Origin: Magicicada septendecula
Lineage: Eukaryota; Arthropoda; Insecta; Hemiptera; Cicadidae
Length of the DNA: 64,000 bases
Assembly (NCBI GenBank): GCA_034769895.1
Contig: CM068373.1
Span: 19,263,967 to 19,327,966 of the forward strand
Direction: 5' to 3'
Shown: in pieces, positions 30,641-43,058 of the stretch
How positions within the stretch are numbered: the stretch's first letter is position 1
Layout of the letters: each line of letters begins with the position of its first letter
Notes under the pieces: model-generated
Database searches by the model: none
What the model was told of the DNA's origin: nothing
What the model saw: only the letters and a program-made list of their open reading frames with translations
Made by a program: the position numbers and the translations under genes

Positions 30641-33600
30641 CCTCCGCGTGTTATTCTTCCATAGTTGTCTGGAGAAAAAACCCGGCTGGACAATTTAGTA
30701 CTTTTACAATTAAATCGTTGTTGACTTAAACTATTCAATAAATTATTTAGTTGATCAATTATTTAATTCGATGACTTCTTAGTGAAGATTTAGTTTATTG
30801 TAAAGTTCGCTATTTAAAGAGTAACTATTTTAATGATTTTTTACTTTTTTACCAAAAAATCAATTAATTGATTAATTAATTACCTGTGCATATTGTAAAT
30901 ACACGATGATTAGGGTGTTTTAATAAGCCACACGTTGGTAGCGTCAATTTGTAATAAAACAAATTTATGATATTTATAATATCAAATTAAAACAAATTAA
31001 TGAGTATAATAAACTGTTTATGAAAATTTTATTTTATTTATTTTTTATATTAATTTAATTTAATTATTAATTATGTTATGTGTTTTTATCATTTTTTATT
31101 ATTATTATTATTTAATTAATTAAAATAATAAATATTAATTATTTATGAATTTTTTTTTATTAGAATTGGTAAAGAAATATTTATTTCACCGCGTTAAATA
31201 GATTATGTCATAGACAAATCGATTGATGGTAGCTGTCAATTCAGCGTCTTTATTCCTTCTTCTGCTCGTCTTTTTCCTTTTTGAAGTCCTGTTTTTAAAT
31301 TGAGAATTGACGTATTTTAATTTAGCTACTTAACTAGTCAATAAAACGCCAAGTTAAAACAAAGAATTATATTTATTATGAGTAATGCGATTATTCGACT
31401 TGCGTCGACTATTGCTCTCGCAGTCGAGACTGGATCTCAGATCGATTAACACATTTGGGTTAACTTATATTAAATTTAATTATTCAGTAACATGGATTCT
31501 TTTAACTGTTGAAATAGTCAGGAAAGGCAAGTTAGAGAATTCAATACTTACAATTAGAAAAAAACTTATTCATTAACACATAATAATTAAAAATATAGTA
31601 TATATTAGTGAAAAGAAATTCGAACCGCATGCAGACTGTTCTGACGTCACGCAGTCTTCTTCTTGTGCGAGCTGCTCCTCGTTGAAATTAAAAGATTGGC
31701 TGCCTTCATGCGTTGTACCATGCTGATAATCTGTCTCTGGGATTTTTCTTCAATAAAATGCAGTAGTTAATAAATTCCTCTTCTGTGATGTAGTTATTGA
31801 AAGATTTTCAAGTTATTGTGTTTAGTTTTTGTCCTCCACTGGATTTCGTTCGGTAATGCGTGTGTAGTGTTGAGTGTCTTCTTCAAATCAGTTCGCTGTT
31901 CATAAATTGTGTTAGATTTATAATTCCGTTCGTTCTGGTAGTTAGTTTTAGTGTTTTTTAAATTTGTTTTATTATTCCACCGATTATTTAAATTGGATTC
32001 ATTGATTTACTGTAGATACTTCATTCCTTCATATTTCCATAGGACATCTTGGTTTTAGTTAACATTTATTTCAGGTTTATTCTCGATACTTTGACACGTC
32101 CGTTCTGCTTGGTGTTTAACAATCAACTAACTTTAATTTGTTCCTTCATATTGAAGGTCCTGTACGATTTTGGTCTCATTTCCCATTGTTCACAATCAGC
32201 TGTTTGCCTTATTCCCGATTCGATTTTATGGAAATAAATGACATTTTATTATATTCTACTTGCTATAATTTAGTTATTTAGTATTTTTATGAAATTTTAA
32301 TTACATAACTATATTCCTGCTTTGATTTTATACAAATTAATATTAAACATGACCTATTTTGGTTTGAATTAAACTCAAAAATTACATTCCTTGAAATTTA
32401 CTTCTAGGCCTTATCATGATTCACATAATTACCCATTAAATGGTTTACAGTATGTTTTATGTTACCATTGTCCTCAAATAAGATTACTAATTAAATCATT
32501 ATAATTTGCCTTTATTACTTTGTTATTATACTAAACATTTACTGATTTATTTACATTTTACTTATACTTGGTTTACTGCCTAGGCATTATCTTGTACAAT
32601 CACTATTTAAGTCAATGTTTTTCCTCTGACTTTTTTAATTACTACTACAGGTTGTTGTGATAATTATAATAAAGTATTTGCATGCTAAAAGAATAATTTA
32701 TATTAATTTGGTCCAGGTTTTCACTAATTTATCTCCTCTGATTTGATTACAGAGTCAAAGTTGAATTTGGCTTGATTATCAATTTTCAGTTTTACTATCA
32801 ATATTATAATTATTTCACATTATTATTATTATTATTATTATTATTATCTTTTCTGAATTACTATTTATATGACATTTGAATTAATATATTGCCTTTCCTT
32901 CATTAACAAAATTCTGACATAAACTAACATTCTTTAAATACAACAAACACTTATTCTCTAACATTTAGTATATCCTAATATCAACATTGTAGGTAGTGAA
33001 TACCAATATAATAATTAAACAAATAAATTACTTCTTATAATTAAACAAATTATGGTCTTAACCTATTTACAGTCTTTTGCTGTCCTTTCAAATTATTGTT
33101 TTGGTTTTTTACCCTTTACTACTTACTATTTCCTTTATTCTCTATAATAGTTTATAAACAGTTTATATTTTTTAGAGAATAAAGAAACTCACTTTAAACG
33201 CACTATTAACTTAAACTAATTACAGTCTCTTGCTGTCTTTAAAAACTGGTTTGGGGCGTTCCCCCTTAATTACACACTATTCCCTTTATTCTCTCCCATA
33301 GTTTGTAATAAGTTTTCTAATTTTTGGAGAATAAGGAATTTCACTTTAAACACTACTTATTATCTTATTGTTCACCTTTCGTTCTTAAATGTATGATTGG
33401 TTTCTAATTTATATATATATATATATATACTCTATTTATAGTTTTATTTGCTACACTATCAGTAGTTTTATGTCATAATGCAAATTCCACTTTCACTTTT
33501 GTTGTAATATTGTCTTGTGAACAGTTAGGTTCTACATTACCTTTAGTCCTTTTTTAATTTCAACTATTTTACTTATACTTAGATTTACATTAAATCAGCC

Positions 33601-35034
33601 TACTGGTATTGTATTCTCTGACTTTGGCCATATGGTTTTCTAATTTATATATAATAATTATTGTTTAGGTTCATTTATTTATTTGGTAATTCTTCTTCCC
33701 TTCTATGGAAGTACTTATTTATAGTCTTAGTTAAGTATATTCCCTGAACTTCATAAAGTAGTCTGGTTGTGATATGAGTGTCTACCTTTTGATTTTAATG
33801 TGGCTGGTTTACTCATAGTCCTGTTTATTCCTACCTACTCCTTATCTAACTGATGTACACTGATTCTGATAGAGTGTTCTGGCTTTAAAGTAGGTTTTGA
33901 CCTTTTGATATTTTTATTTAATTAATTCGTCCATGGTTGTATTTCCTTACAGCTCCTTATCTTACTGAGTATACTGATGATGTTACTGGGATAATAATCA
34001 TCCTACATGGTTTAACACATATTGTTTTGAATTGAATGTGTTTAATTTCTTTGGATCGAGAGTTTTTATCGTACTGTTAAGGTATTTTATTTATTATAGT
34101 AATTATTTCTTTTATGTTACTTTATTTAGGTTTATTTTACTCATTCCAGATTGCTTCTCCCTTTCGTTTTCTAGGTGGTATTAAATTGTAAATAAGGCAA
34201 AATTTCCGTTATGCTACAATATGCATACGAAAATGAAAAAATAATACTCCATTAGTCGACTGGATATTTGGGCAAATGTTTATTTGAAGAATTGTTACTT
34301 TCCTAAATTGTACAATCACTAAATTGTTCAACTGAGCAACTAGTTGATTGAGGAATTATTTACTGAGTTTTTAATTAAAACCGAATTAAACTCTATACGC
34401 TAGTAAGTTGGAGCAACGGCTGAATGCGCATACAAGACGTCTATATTTTATCTGTTGGTATTTCTTCGAAATTGTTTAACCTTCAGATGCTCCATACATT
34501 AGCCAACGGTTGTCATGGATAGTATCCCAAGCTTATATATCGTCTTAAGTAATCTGCTACACTTGTTTTAACCTCTGTACTGTATTAGCTGCAAACTAAA
34601 TCATCGGTATGTGTGTACCTACCTTCCCCATTCACTTCATCCTCCTGAAGCGTTCACGAAGCTGTAAACTGAAAATTCTAAGAATGTATCACCGAAATGT
34701 AAAAAATTAAACTTAGCAATATATCCTATGAACATTTTTTTCTGGTTGGTATAGGTTTCTCCCATCAGTACCAACTCACTTTACTTTACCACCACCACCA
34801 CCATGGTATACTCATCACCATCAAAAGCACTACAACCCTGGGCTGGCCCTGGGTAAAAAGTAAAAGGCGACAAAAAAAAAAAAAAAACAGATCTGAGTAT
34901 GAGTTTGTCACATATTTAAACATTTTCTGAATCTCTGCCGTGTTTGTCAAAACCTACGAGAATACTGTAACTGTGTCATGTAGCGACGTTTATTTTACTC
35001 CAACTGTGGTTCAGTAGTTTTAAACTACTTAATA
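30641..35034. other. Long AT-rich stretch without genes
   Basis: No frame over 65 codons. It contains runs of TTA, a (TA)n tract at 33411-33429 and a diverged ~153-bp tandem duplication at 33065-33365. I recognise no transposon or host exon here, although introns or highly decayed repeats are possible. Confidence 0.5.
33065..33365. repeat. ~153-bp diverged tandem duplication
   Basis: Two units share ACAGTCTTTTGCTGTC-like starts (33071 and 33224), a ccctttattctct block and a gagaataa block that can pair with it, and a tttcactttaaac end. Confidence 0.65.
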
Positions 35035-35410
35035 TCGTTAAGGTCTCACCGATCATCGTATGGTACAGTGGAAACAAAATACCAATGAAATCACTAATTA
35101 CCGGCTTTATTTAGTCACAAATAAGAATTTGAAATCAACAAGATAATCTCATACAGTAATTCAAATTAAATTTGTCCACACGAATAATAATGTCAACTAT
35201 AAAGAGTTCCGCACTAATTGTAACACAAACACTCGATCCGCAGTAAAGAAATCGTCCACGGTAAGTGACTGACAAAGCCAGCCGCTGTTACTTATATAGG
35301 TAGCGCAGGTGTTCCAGAATAACTTTCCATCCTTACTGCGACGTGCCAGCATAATGCGCATTTACAAGTGCTCTTGAACAATAGTTGTGCTTTACATGTA
35401 TACTGTCGAA
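35035..35410 (-). repeat. Partial solo LTR, tRNA-Leu-primed family
   Basis: The left edge (gttaaggtc..gatcatcgtatggtacagtggaaacaaaat) is a diverged version of the 20567 LTR end. It continues alignable through cactaatta..c to the TATA region (ctatataag, minus) and matches the copy at 49075 further in. The outer end is not defined. Confidence 0.7.
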
Positions 35411-35854
35411 AAAATATTTAATGTAGTTTATTAAAGTTGCAAGGTTTAACGAGCACAATAAGGTTTTTGTGTAAACTGTCCACAGTGTTTTGGGTTTGGA
35501 CAGTGCTTAATAAGAAGTTGCTAACGCCAAGCAACCACACTTATGTGTGTAACACCAGTTAGATACATCAGCACAGTTAAGGTCAGGAAACATAATTACT
35601 GTCAATCCCGTGGATCAATTTTCTGTGGGTTCAAAAATACTAATAACTGTTATTGATTCCAATCGCTATTGCCGATATCCTTACTTCCACGGCCTAATTT
35701 ACCATTAGGCTGTTTACCATTAGGCTGAGTAGGCTGTAGCCTAGGGCGCAAGATTTTGAGGGGGCACAAAAATTTAAGAGAACAAAAGAATAAAAAAAAC
35801 GTATGTTGCTATGTAAAAAAAAAATATATAAATAAAATGGGTGGGGTCAAGAGG
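35411..35854. other. No recognisable feature
   Basis: Spacer before the LINE 5' region; 35700-35760 contains a repeated taccattaggctg motif. Confidence 0.4.
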
Positions 35855-36240
35855 GGACCTCGCTTCGTCAAATGCCAACCTCACCTTCTCGCGGTGACCC
35901 CCCTGTTTCTACTAACGAGGCTCTGGCGACCGAGTGTCACCCGGTATAAGGTGACACCCTCTAACAAGTGCCAACGGCGTCCTAGGAGGGCGGGTGAGCG
36001 GGTAGAGTTTAGGGCACCCATTTGCCCTTGGGATGGGAAACTGTTCCTAAAGGCGGAAGAGCCAGCGGATGGTCAACGGCATAGGGCCTCCAGGACTAAC
36101 AATCTTGGTTGCATCTTGGATTAGCTGAACTACTGCTAACCTACCAGCGAAACTTTGTTCAACGGTACAGCATGGTAGAAAGTCAGGAACAGAAAGAAAG
36201 AAAAAAAAGAACAACAGATTACTCGATCTTAACAACTGAT
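35855..36240 (+). mobile_element. LINE 5' untranslated region
   Basis: The GC-rich block (cctaggagggcgggtgagcg, then gggcacccatttgccc and the 39-bp block ending caacggtacagcatg) is of a type common at the 5' ends of insect LINEs. The last ~130 bp recur at 36689-36822, and the 39-bp block also at ~36651. Confidence 0.5.
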
Positions 36241-36249
36241 CCGTACACG

Positions 36250-36650
36250 TTATTCACAGTTTATTTTCACTGCTGTGTCATATAGTTTATTTGACTTGAA
36301 TGACAATTGTTCATTAAGTACCTGACTTTTATTCATTCTTAAGGCCTTGTAAATTTCAAATTCTTCTAGGGCATCTAGTAGTTGACCCTTTTTACCTATA
36401 TGTAAAGGTTCCAGATTCTCTTTAAATCCAGTGTATGTATGATTCTCATTTAATAAGTGTTGTGCGTAATGCGATACATTAGTATTGGGGAACTTCTTAG
36501 GTAAATGTTCTTTGAATCTCTCGGAAAATTTTCTCCCCGTCTGGCCTATATAGATTTTATCGCATTCATTACACCGGATCCTATAAACACCCGAACAATC
36601 CTCTAGCAATGCTGTGGTATGAGGCTTAAATATATTTGTTAATTTATTAA
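36250..36650 (-). pseudogene. Penelope-like GIY-YIG endonuclease domain
   Basis: The minus strand reads openly from ~36650 (TNIFKPHTTALLEDCSGVYR) to the stop at 36250. GVY (GIY box) is followed by RCNECDK, then KIYIGQTGRKFSERFKEH (YIG box with the catalytic R and the H), then an AQHLLNENHTY histidine region and EEFEIYKAL. The domain looks intact, including the Penelope-type cysteine pair. The reverse transcriptase is missing, so it is a fragment. It is sandwiched between copies of a LINE 5' segment. Confidence 0.8.
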
Positions 36651-37035
36651 CCTACCAGCGAAACTTTGTTCAACGGTACAGCATGAACATAATAACAATC
36701 TTGGTTGCATCTTGGATTAGCTGAACTACTGCTAACCTACCAGCGAAACTTTGTTCAACGGTACAGCATGGTAGGAAGTCAGGAACAGAAAGAAAGAAAA
36801 AAAAAGAACAACAGATTACTCAAGAAGACATTAAGAATGCTTGCCACTTAAAAAGAAATTAAAAAATCCCCAAGGTTTGGTTTTCAGGAAAAACTAAAGC
36901 ACAGGACAGGTGCCATCTGGATTGACGAAAGGAGGGAGAAACATTGCTCAAGAATGAAGGAGAAATGGGAAAGGGGGAAGAGAGATGTGACGAAGGGAAG
37001 AACCAATTGAACCAAACGTAGTCCACAGTGGCTCA
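36651..37035 (+). mobile_element. LINE 5' segment fused to a LINE 3' end
   Basis: 36651-36687 is a partial and 36689-36822 a full copy of the block at 36100-36228. At cagattactcaag it passes directly into a sequence matching the C-terminal tail of the LINE at 27845-28545. This looks like an internally deleted LINE. Confidence 0.55.
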
Positions 37036-37059
37036 GACGAAAAACAATTTTTGAAATTC

Positions 37060-37480
37060 CTGTGTAAAAGAAAAACTGACCAACTTGTTGAAAATGTATA
37101 TTTCAGACTTGGATCACTTGTTTCCTGCAGAGTGTGTTCACTTAAAAACATTTTTGAAAGGAAGTAAATTTTATGGAATAGAAGAAACCAAAACCAAGAA
37201 ACTAAAGCAAAAGGAAAAGAAGCATTCTGATCCATGTAGACTCTTAAATGTCTTAAAATCTTATAGTGTGGAATCAGTATTCCCGAACGTTAAAGTCGCC
37301 TTGCGAATTTTTTGAGCATGGTTGTTACAAATTTTATCAGAGGAAGATCGTTTTCAACCCCAAGCAAGTCAAAAAATTATTTAAAGTCTACCTTAAGACA
37401 AGAAAGAAGTGAAATCCCTGGAACTTTCCTTCATCGAAAATAATTTTCTCCAAAGCATTTATTTTAAGATTTTTTTACCT
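37060..37480 (+). pseudogene. hAT-type transposase C-terminal remnant
   Basis: An open frame (37085-37315) contains DLDHLFPAECVHLKTFLK and LLNVLKSYSVESVFPNVKVALRIF. This matches the last domain (dimerisation region) of the hAT transposases found beside MYM-type zinc fingers, where FPNVxIALRIFL precedes the SxERSFS-LK motif. Downstream a shifted frame has IENNFLQSIYFKIF-like text, the usual end. The family's central motif has decayed. Terminal repeats could not be confirmed. Confidence 0.6.
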
Positions 37481-38029
37481 TGTATAATCCTTAACAAAAA
37501 TTCTTAAGTTAATCATAATAGCGATCTGGAGACTGCAAAACAATGTAAAATGCATTTATTTTAATGAAATAGTTAATAGTTAGTCTGGACTTGCAACTGC
37601 AAAAGCCAGAAAAATAAGTTTCGAGCAAACAAAATAATTAATTTTTCAGCTATTAATAATGGATATGAAAATTATCTGAGACAATTTTTAGTTCTTAGCG
37701 TTCTGATTTACTTTATGTAAAGGTTAAGTAAAGTATGGGACTTTTGTCATATTTTCGTTACTTGTAATTCTTTCAATGTGCTCATACTATTGTAGTAAAT
37801 AAATTTACACGATTAAAAAGGAAACAAGACGAATTTTGGTTTTTACACCTTACATGCTATTGCATAATAAGTAGCCTATATCAGTAAATCGTGCGTATGG
37901 CTCGTTGTTTGAGAGGTCGAAAGGTAATTGGTGGGGGGGGGGGTCGCAAAAAATTGACCAGCCTATGGCGCTAAAACATTTAAGTCATGCCCTGCTTATT
38001 TCTGTATTTATAACACTATGCCATCATTA
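37481..38029. other. No recognisable gene
   Basis: AT-rich, with a short G run near 37933. Possibly the 3' part of the hAT element. Confidence 0.4.
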
Positions 38030-38800
38030 TAATCTTCTTAACGGTTTTAGGCTTTAGCCTAATTAGGAACTATTCCACAGTCCACCTTTTCTTAGGCTTA
38101 CCAAATTTTTTTCTGCCTCTAGGGTTGTAAGTTTTCGCTATCTTCGGTATTCTACTTTCTTCTATTCTATCTGTGTGTTGAATCCATTTTCTTCTGTATT
38201 CTTTAATCCTTTCATTAACTGCAAAAATATCTATATTACTTCTTATCTCCTCATGTCTTATATGATCTCGTCTATTACACCTTTTAACTGATCTCAGAAA
38301 TTTCGTTTCTGATGTTTGTATCTTCTGTTCATCTTTTTTTTATGACCCAAGTTTCAGAACCATACAGTAGTGAGGTATTGCCACTCTTTTATAAAATTTT
38401 ATTTGGCTTCCTTTTCTACATTTATTTCCCAACGTTCTCCAAATCGTTCCACACATTCTTGTGGAAGTCGTCACTTAATTTTCTATATCTCTATCTTGAT
38501 TATGAGTAATATCATGTCCGAGATAGTTGAAATGTCTTACTATGCATGTGTTGTCTATGCATATTTTGGTCCGAGGCGGTTTATCTCCTATAAAGGCCAT
38601 TAGTTTTGTCTTTGATTCAGATATGTTACAGTTATATTGTTTACCTATATTATGTAAGATGTATATTGCTCGCTGGAAATCGTCTTCTGAAGTGGCGAAT
38701 ATAGCTTGGTCATCCGCGAAGAGAATGGTTTTCAAGCTTTTATTTCGCTGGGTTTTAATACCGTCAGGGGATTGTTGTTTCTATTTTTTAAGATCACCTA
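38030..38800 (-). pseudogene. LINE reverse transcriptase remnant
   Basis: The minus-strand frame 38475-38735 has TILFADDQAIFATSEDDFQR (catalytic ADD box), SESKTKLMAFIGDKPPRTK and HFNYLGHDITHNQDRD. Further frames down to ~38030 have LYGSETWVIKK and a decayed tail. It is close in design to the RT at 40205-41293 and lacks the 5' half. Confidence 0.75.
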
Positions 38801-39772
38801 GATAAAGGTTAAAAAGTAGATAACACTATGTCTTACATGAATTTACCGGTACCTGAAAATTGTAGGCTATTCCAAAAAATATATAATGTGGTAAACATTT
38901 TGTACATTTTACTTTTTTTACTTTCATTAGTGTTGTTTTATATCCCAGAAATCGTATTGGCACTCGTAAAACTGTACATAACTAAACGCTGAACGGACAA
39001 GTAACAAACATTACCAACTCGATAAATTATTAGGTCGCGGGCTTGTTTAGGCGATCAGTGATATCTCCACCTTAGCGTGGCCTGATACAATATACTGTGT
39101 TTCTACTAAATACACTATTGTTTTGGTCGTGAATGGCTTGCAGATGACAAGCCTATTACATGTTACTGGTGTAAGACATTGTTCGATATGATCAAGCGTG
39201 TAGTTATAGTAATGGCCGTTGCTTGTAGTTGTACACACATGTAGTATGTATGTACGTATATTATCGTAATCTGTAATAATACGGTTTATTAGTGCCATGT
39301 ACAGTAGTTGTTGTGTCCTGTATTTATTGCGTGTGTCGCTAAATTGTATTTACAAATTAATTATTCAAATTATCATCCGGGCTGTAAGGCCGTGGTTTAG
39401 TATAATTTTTATGCTGATCGATGTTATACAAGAGGCTGTGGCCTCACCTCTGAAGGCCATCTTTAATGAACGGCTTTTGAAACAACTGACAAGGTGTGCG
39501 TCAGTAAAACCACAGTACTGTGGCAAAGGCAAAAGGTTTGACACCGACCGTGAATGCCTAAGAAACAGGTGTATTTACAAATGGTTGCCTTTTTTATGAA
39601 TTTAGGTGTTCAAAGTAACGGTTTTTATAGTTTTTTTCGTCTGGCCTATATAAAATTTGTTCAGTATTCGTATTGTGCTTTGTTTATTGTATGATATTCG
39701 GCAGTATGCTCAGTGTATGATTTGCAGTATGAACTATTTAGTGTTTTCGTGTTGTTTTTGTTTTTAATCATC
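38801..39772. other. No clear gene; possible decayed Penelope end
   Basis: 39120-39175 contains GAATGGCTTG..CAAGCC and ACATGT, faintly like a hammerhead with the core lost. Nothing else recognised. Confidence 0.3.
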
Positions 39773-39957
39773 ATCATCGTCTTTGCAACACGCATAGACA
39801 AGGTGCTACCTGTTCCACCTTTCTAAGATCCTCCAACCATCTCTTCCTGGGTCTACCCACACACTTATGTCCTATAGGTTTGAATTTCCAAACTTTGGCC
39901 AGTCTGGAATCTGACATTCTTTCCAAATGATCTTTCCACAGTTGTTTGTAATCTTTA
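39773..39957 (-). pseudogene. LINE 3' end fragment
   Basis: The minus strand gives KDYKQLWKDHLERMSDSRLA and GHKCVGRPRKRWLEDLRKVE, the C-terminal tail of the family also seen at 28812-29257. It begins abruptly at the (GAT)n tract of its neighbour. Confidence 0.7.
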
Positions 39958-39961
39958 AATT

Positions 39962-39962
<1 letters not shown>

Positions 39963-40012
<50 letters not shown>

Positions 40013-40128
40013 TTCTTCTTCTTCTTCTTCTTCTTCTTCTTCTTCTTTTTTTTCTTCTTCTTCTTCTTCTTCTTCTTCTTCTTCTTCTTCTTCTTCTTCT
40101 TCTTCTTCTTCTTCTTCTTCTTCTTCAT
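39963..40128. repeat. Compound (ATC)n(TTC)n microsatellite
   Basis: About 50 bp of ATC repeats, then ~115 bp of TTC repeats, at the 3' end of the following minus-strand LINE. The (GAA)n.(TTC)n part is a pure purine/pyrimidine tract able to form triplex DNA. Poly-serine frames across it are artefacts. Confidence 0.95.
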
Positions 40129-40129
40129 G

Positions 40130-41293
40130 TTTTAAGCATTCTGCCTTTTACGGTTCCCAACTTTTCCTTGGTCTAACTAAATTTCTTCTTCCTCTGGCTT
40201 TGTATTATCTAGCTTTTACTGGAATCCTGTATTGTTGCATTATTTCTAAATGTTCTTGCCACTTGTTTCTATTAACCTTTATCTTTTCATTTAAGCTGAA
40301 TACCTGAAGTTCATGTCTAATCGTTTTATTTCTTATTCTGTCTATTCGACTACACTCCTTAACTCGTCTTAAGAATCTCATTTCCTGTGCCTTAATTCGA
40401 TTTTCTTGTGCCTTTGTCATTATCCATGTTCCGCTGCCATATATAAGTGCGGGGACAGCCATTGTTGTATAAAATTTCAACATTGTCTCTTTCCTGGTTT
40501 TATTTTTCAGGCATCGACTGATAGTTCCGCAAATACGGTTAAAAGTACTAATTTTTTGGTCAATATCTTTACTGTAATCGAAGGAAATATCACAACCTAG
40601 GTATTTAAAATATTTTATGTGATCCAGTGTTTTATCGTTTAAGATGATTTTGGCTCTTATTGGCTCTTTTCCTGCAAATGCCATCACTTTTGTTTTATGA
40701 ATTGAAATTTTTAAATTGTATCCTTCGCTAATTTGTTGCAGTTTGTATAATCCCTTTTGCAATTCATCCTCTTTTTTCCTAATAAGTGTGAGGTCGTCAG
40801 CATATAAAATCACATTTAATATTGTGTCTTTGTCTAAATATATTTCCTCTTTATGTAGTTGTTTCCAGTTTCGGATTACATCATCTATATAAATATTAAA
40901 TAACGTGGGTGATAAACTAAATCCTTGTCTTACTCCTGTATTAGTCATTACTGAATTACTTATCTTTCCGTCTAGGCTTATAAAAATGTTTGTTTTGTGA
41001 TATAGACTTTGAATTGTTTTGATGAGATGTGGTGGATAGCCTCTTAAGGACTCCCATAATTTTTCTCTGCTGACACGGTCAAAAGCTTTCTCAAAATCAA
41101 CGAAAGCTATGTACGTACTTAAATTGTATTCTCGGCGCTTCTCGATTAGTTGTTGCAATGTAAACACAGCATCTATTGTGCTTCTTCCCTTTCTAAATCC
41201 CAGCTGTTCTTCTTCTATTATGTTTTCCATTATATTTTTTAAGCGGTCGTTTAAAATCTTGGCATAAATTTTGTATGCCGTTTTAATTTTCAT
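40130..41293 (-). CDS. LINE reverse transcriptase, longest copy
   Basis: A 362-codon open frame (40205-41293) covers nearly all of the polymerase domain: LGFRKGRSTIDAVFTL at 31-46, FVDFEKAFD (motif A, Asp pair partner) at 64-72, TGVRQGFSLSPTLFN (motif B) from 119, YADD (motif C) at 164-167, HKTKVMAF, YFKYLGCDISFD, and the YGSGTW tail. All catalytic aspartates are present. A stop precedes the usual GRxNxxRPRK-type end, after which comes the (GAA)n tail. The endonuclease and first RT motifs are missing at the 5' side, where sequence homology stops at 41293, so this is a 5'-truncated but fairly young copy. Clade not determined. Confidence 0.85.
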
Positions 41294-41567
41294 TCAAGTT
41301 AAAAAACATGTAAATTTTCTCTTATGAAAAGAGAAGATCCTTAACAGTTACTTCACTGAGACTTTTGTTAGAATAAACGAGGTTGATTACGCTCTCTTTT
41401 GTTTGCTAAACAACAAGACTAATAAGCTAAATTGTCAGTAAAACTGGCGTGATACACACAGACAATGTTTACGTCTTACACTGTAAATATGCTGGTCGAT
41501 ATGCTCAAGGCAAAATTGGACTAAGTATGTGGTGGGGGTGTTGGTGACTGGCATTACACTAATTTTT
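41294..41567. other. Spacer between two LINEs
   Basis: No recognised feature. Confidence 0.4.
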
Positions 41568-42235
41568 GTGTATTTGCGAATCTGCAAAGACTCTGGATTA
41601 CAAATATCCACATCTAAGGCCAAGGTGATGGCTTTTCGTGGAACTGATCCCGTACGGGCCAAAATTTTTGTAGATGGTAGCGTCCTGGAACAAGTCAGCG
41701 ATTTTGAATACCTGGGCTGCAGTGTGTCTTATAATACAAGCAACGACGTGGTCAATAAGTTGCACAAGTTCAGCCTTAAGTTGGGACTATTAGGCGAACT
41801 CTTAAGTCAGTAAGTAAAGAAACACGGCTAAACTTCTACAATGTGATGGCCCTTCCCACACTTCTTTATGGCTCTGAGAATTTGACTTTAACGAAAGGCC
41901 AGACCAATTGTATCCAAGCGGCTAAAATGAGATTTCTCAGGGAAGTGGCAGAGTATACTCTCAATGACGTAAAAGAAACACAGATATACGGCAGGAACTG
42001 AATATAATCAGTGTACTCGACAGGATTGTCCAGTATCGGCTGAATTGGTGGTAACATCTTTGCCGAATGGATGACTGGCGAATTCCCAAACAACTATGGA
42101 ACTATAAGCCGAGGGGACGGAGGGGTGTGGGACGTCCGAGGAAGCGCTGGAGTGACTAGCTCTAATCTTTGCCTGCTTGAGACCGGAACAAACCATTGTT
42201 GGTTTAATCCTTGATGATGATGGTGATGACTAATT
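41568..42235 (+). pseudogene. LINE reverse transcriptase, C-terminal part
   Basis: The frame 41529-41813 gives SGLQISTSKAKVMAFRGTDP, VLEQVSDFEYLGCSVSY; the next frame gives LYGSENLTLTKGQ, RFLREVAEYTL, then after a stop YRLNWW, RMDDWRIPKQLWNYKPRG and GVGRPRKRWSD. Same family as 57420-58026 on the other strand. A few GAT/GGT triplets follow (42207-42229). Confidence 0.75.
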
Positions 42236-42689
42236 TTTGTAATTCAACAAGATTCTGACAGACATTATATCCGCTTGGTTTATCGTAAGACTGTCTGCAA
42301 AGTTGTATAATGGTTTTGTTCCCTCAATGACGTACCAACAGTAAACATTTGTATACAAGTTCTTACGTCACCGACGAATTGCAGCGTCCCCACAGCCGCT
42401 GTTGTCTCTTGAGGCAGCCGGAAACGTCTGCGGTGGTCGAGCATACACGCTCCAACGCTGATCATCGCGTTCTCTTTGCGTATACCAAGAGCTTATCCTC
42501 GGGCATTGCCCAATACCCTGGAGTCCGTGGAGATCTTCAAACATGGTTCCGTCGCGATTAATGGAAGCGGAGAAAGCATCCTATTCAGTAGGATCACGCA
42601 TGCTCTGCTGCTCCCAAGCCAATCAGATAGCACTTGATGCTGCTTTCCAGGTTAGATCGTGCTGGTACAAAAGTTTAAAAAATTGTGCC
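42236..42689. other. No recognisable feature
   Basis: Short frames only. Confidence 0.4.
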
Positions 42690-43058
42690 GTTCAGGCAAA
42701 ACACATATTCTTTACCTCATCTCTGAGGTCCTGTGTGGACATACGGCTTACAGCTTTATGAAAATGCATCAAAATCCAATATCGCCACAATGGAACGGTT
42801 TCAGACCAAGGTGCTGCGTGCCATAACCAACGCACTGTGGTTCATCAGCAAAAAAGACATCATAATCGATTTTGAATATCTGGGAACAAACACAGACCTG
42901 GACCTGCCCTCAGTCAGTGAAACCATTGCGATGTTCAACAAAAGATATGTGAAACGACTCGAAGAGCACTCGAATCCTTTAGCCATAAATCTACTAGACA
43001 ACAGCCTACAGACAAGAAGTTTAAAGTTAATATTTTCTCTGGACTTACCTAGACTGTA
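42690..43058 (+). pseudogene. Jockey-type LINE, RT C-terminus
   Basis: After a frame change, GPVWTYGLQLYENASKSNIA opens a 108-codon segment with MERFQTKVLRAITNALWF, then SVSETIAMFNKRYVKRLEEH and NPLAINLL. This order (xxVWTYGIQLW, FQxKxLRxITNAPW, RYxxRLxxHPNPLA) is characteristic of the Jockey clade. 5' truncated; no catalytic box remains. Confidence 0.75.

Noticed and set aside
35690-37990. Complete hAT element enclosing the LINE/Penelope cluster
   Set aside because: A transposase end is present inside, but the supposed ends did not align as inverted repeats.
39120-39175. Tenth hammerhead
   Set aside because: Stem II and a palindrome can be drawn, but both conserved boxes are lost.
39927-40307. 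Poly-serine frame
   Set aside because: Translation of the (ATC)n(TTC)n tract.
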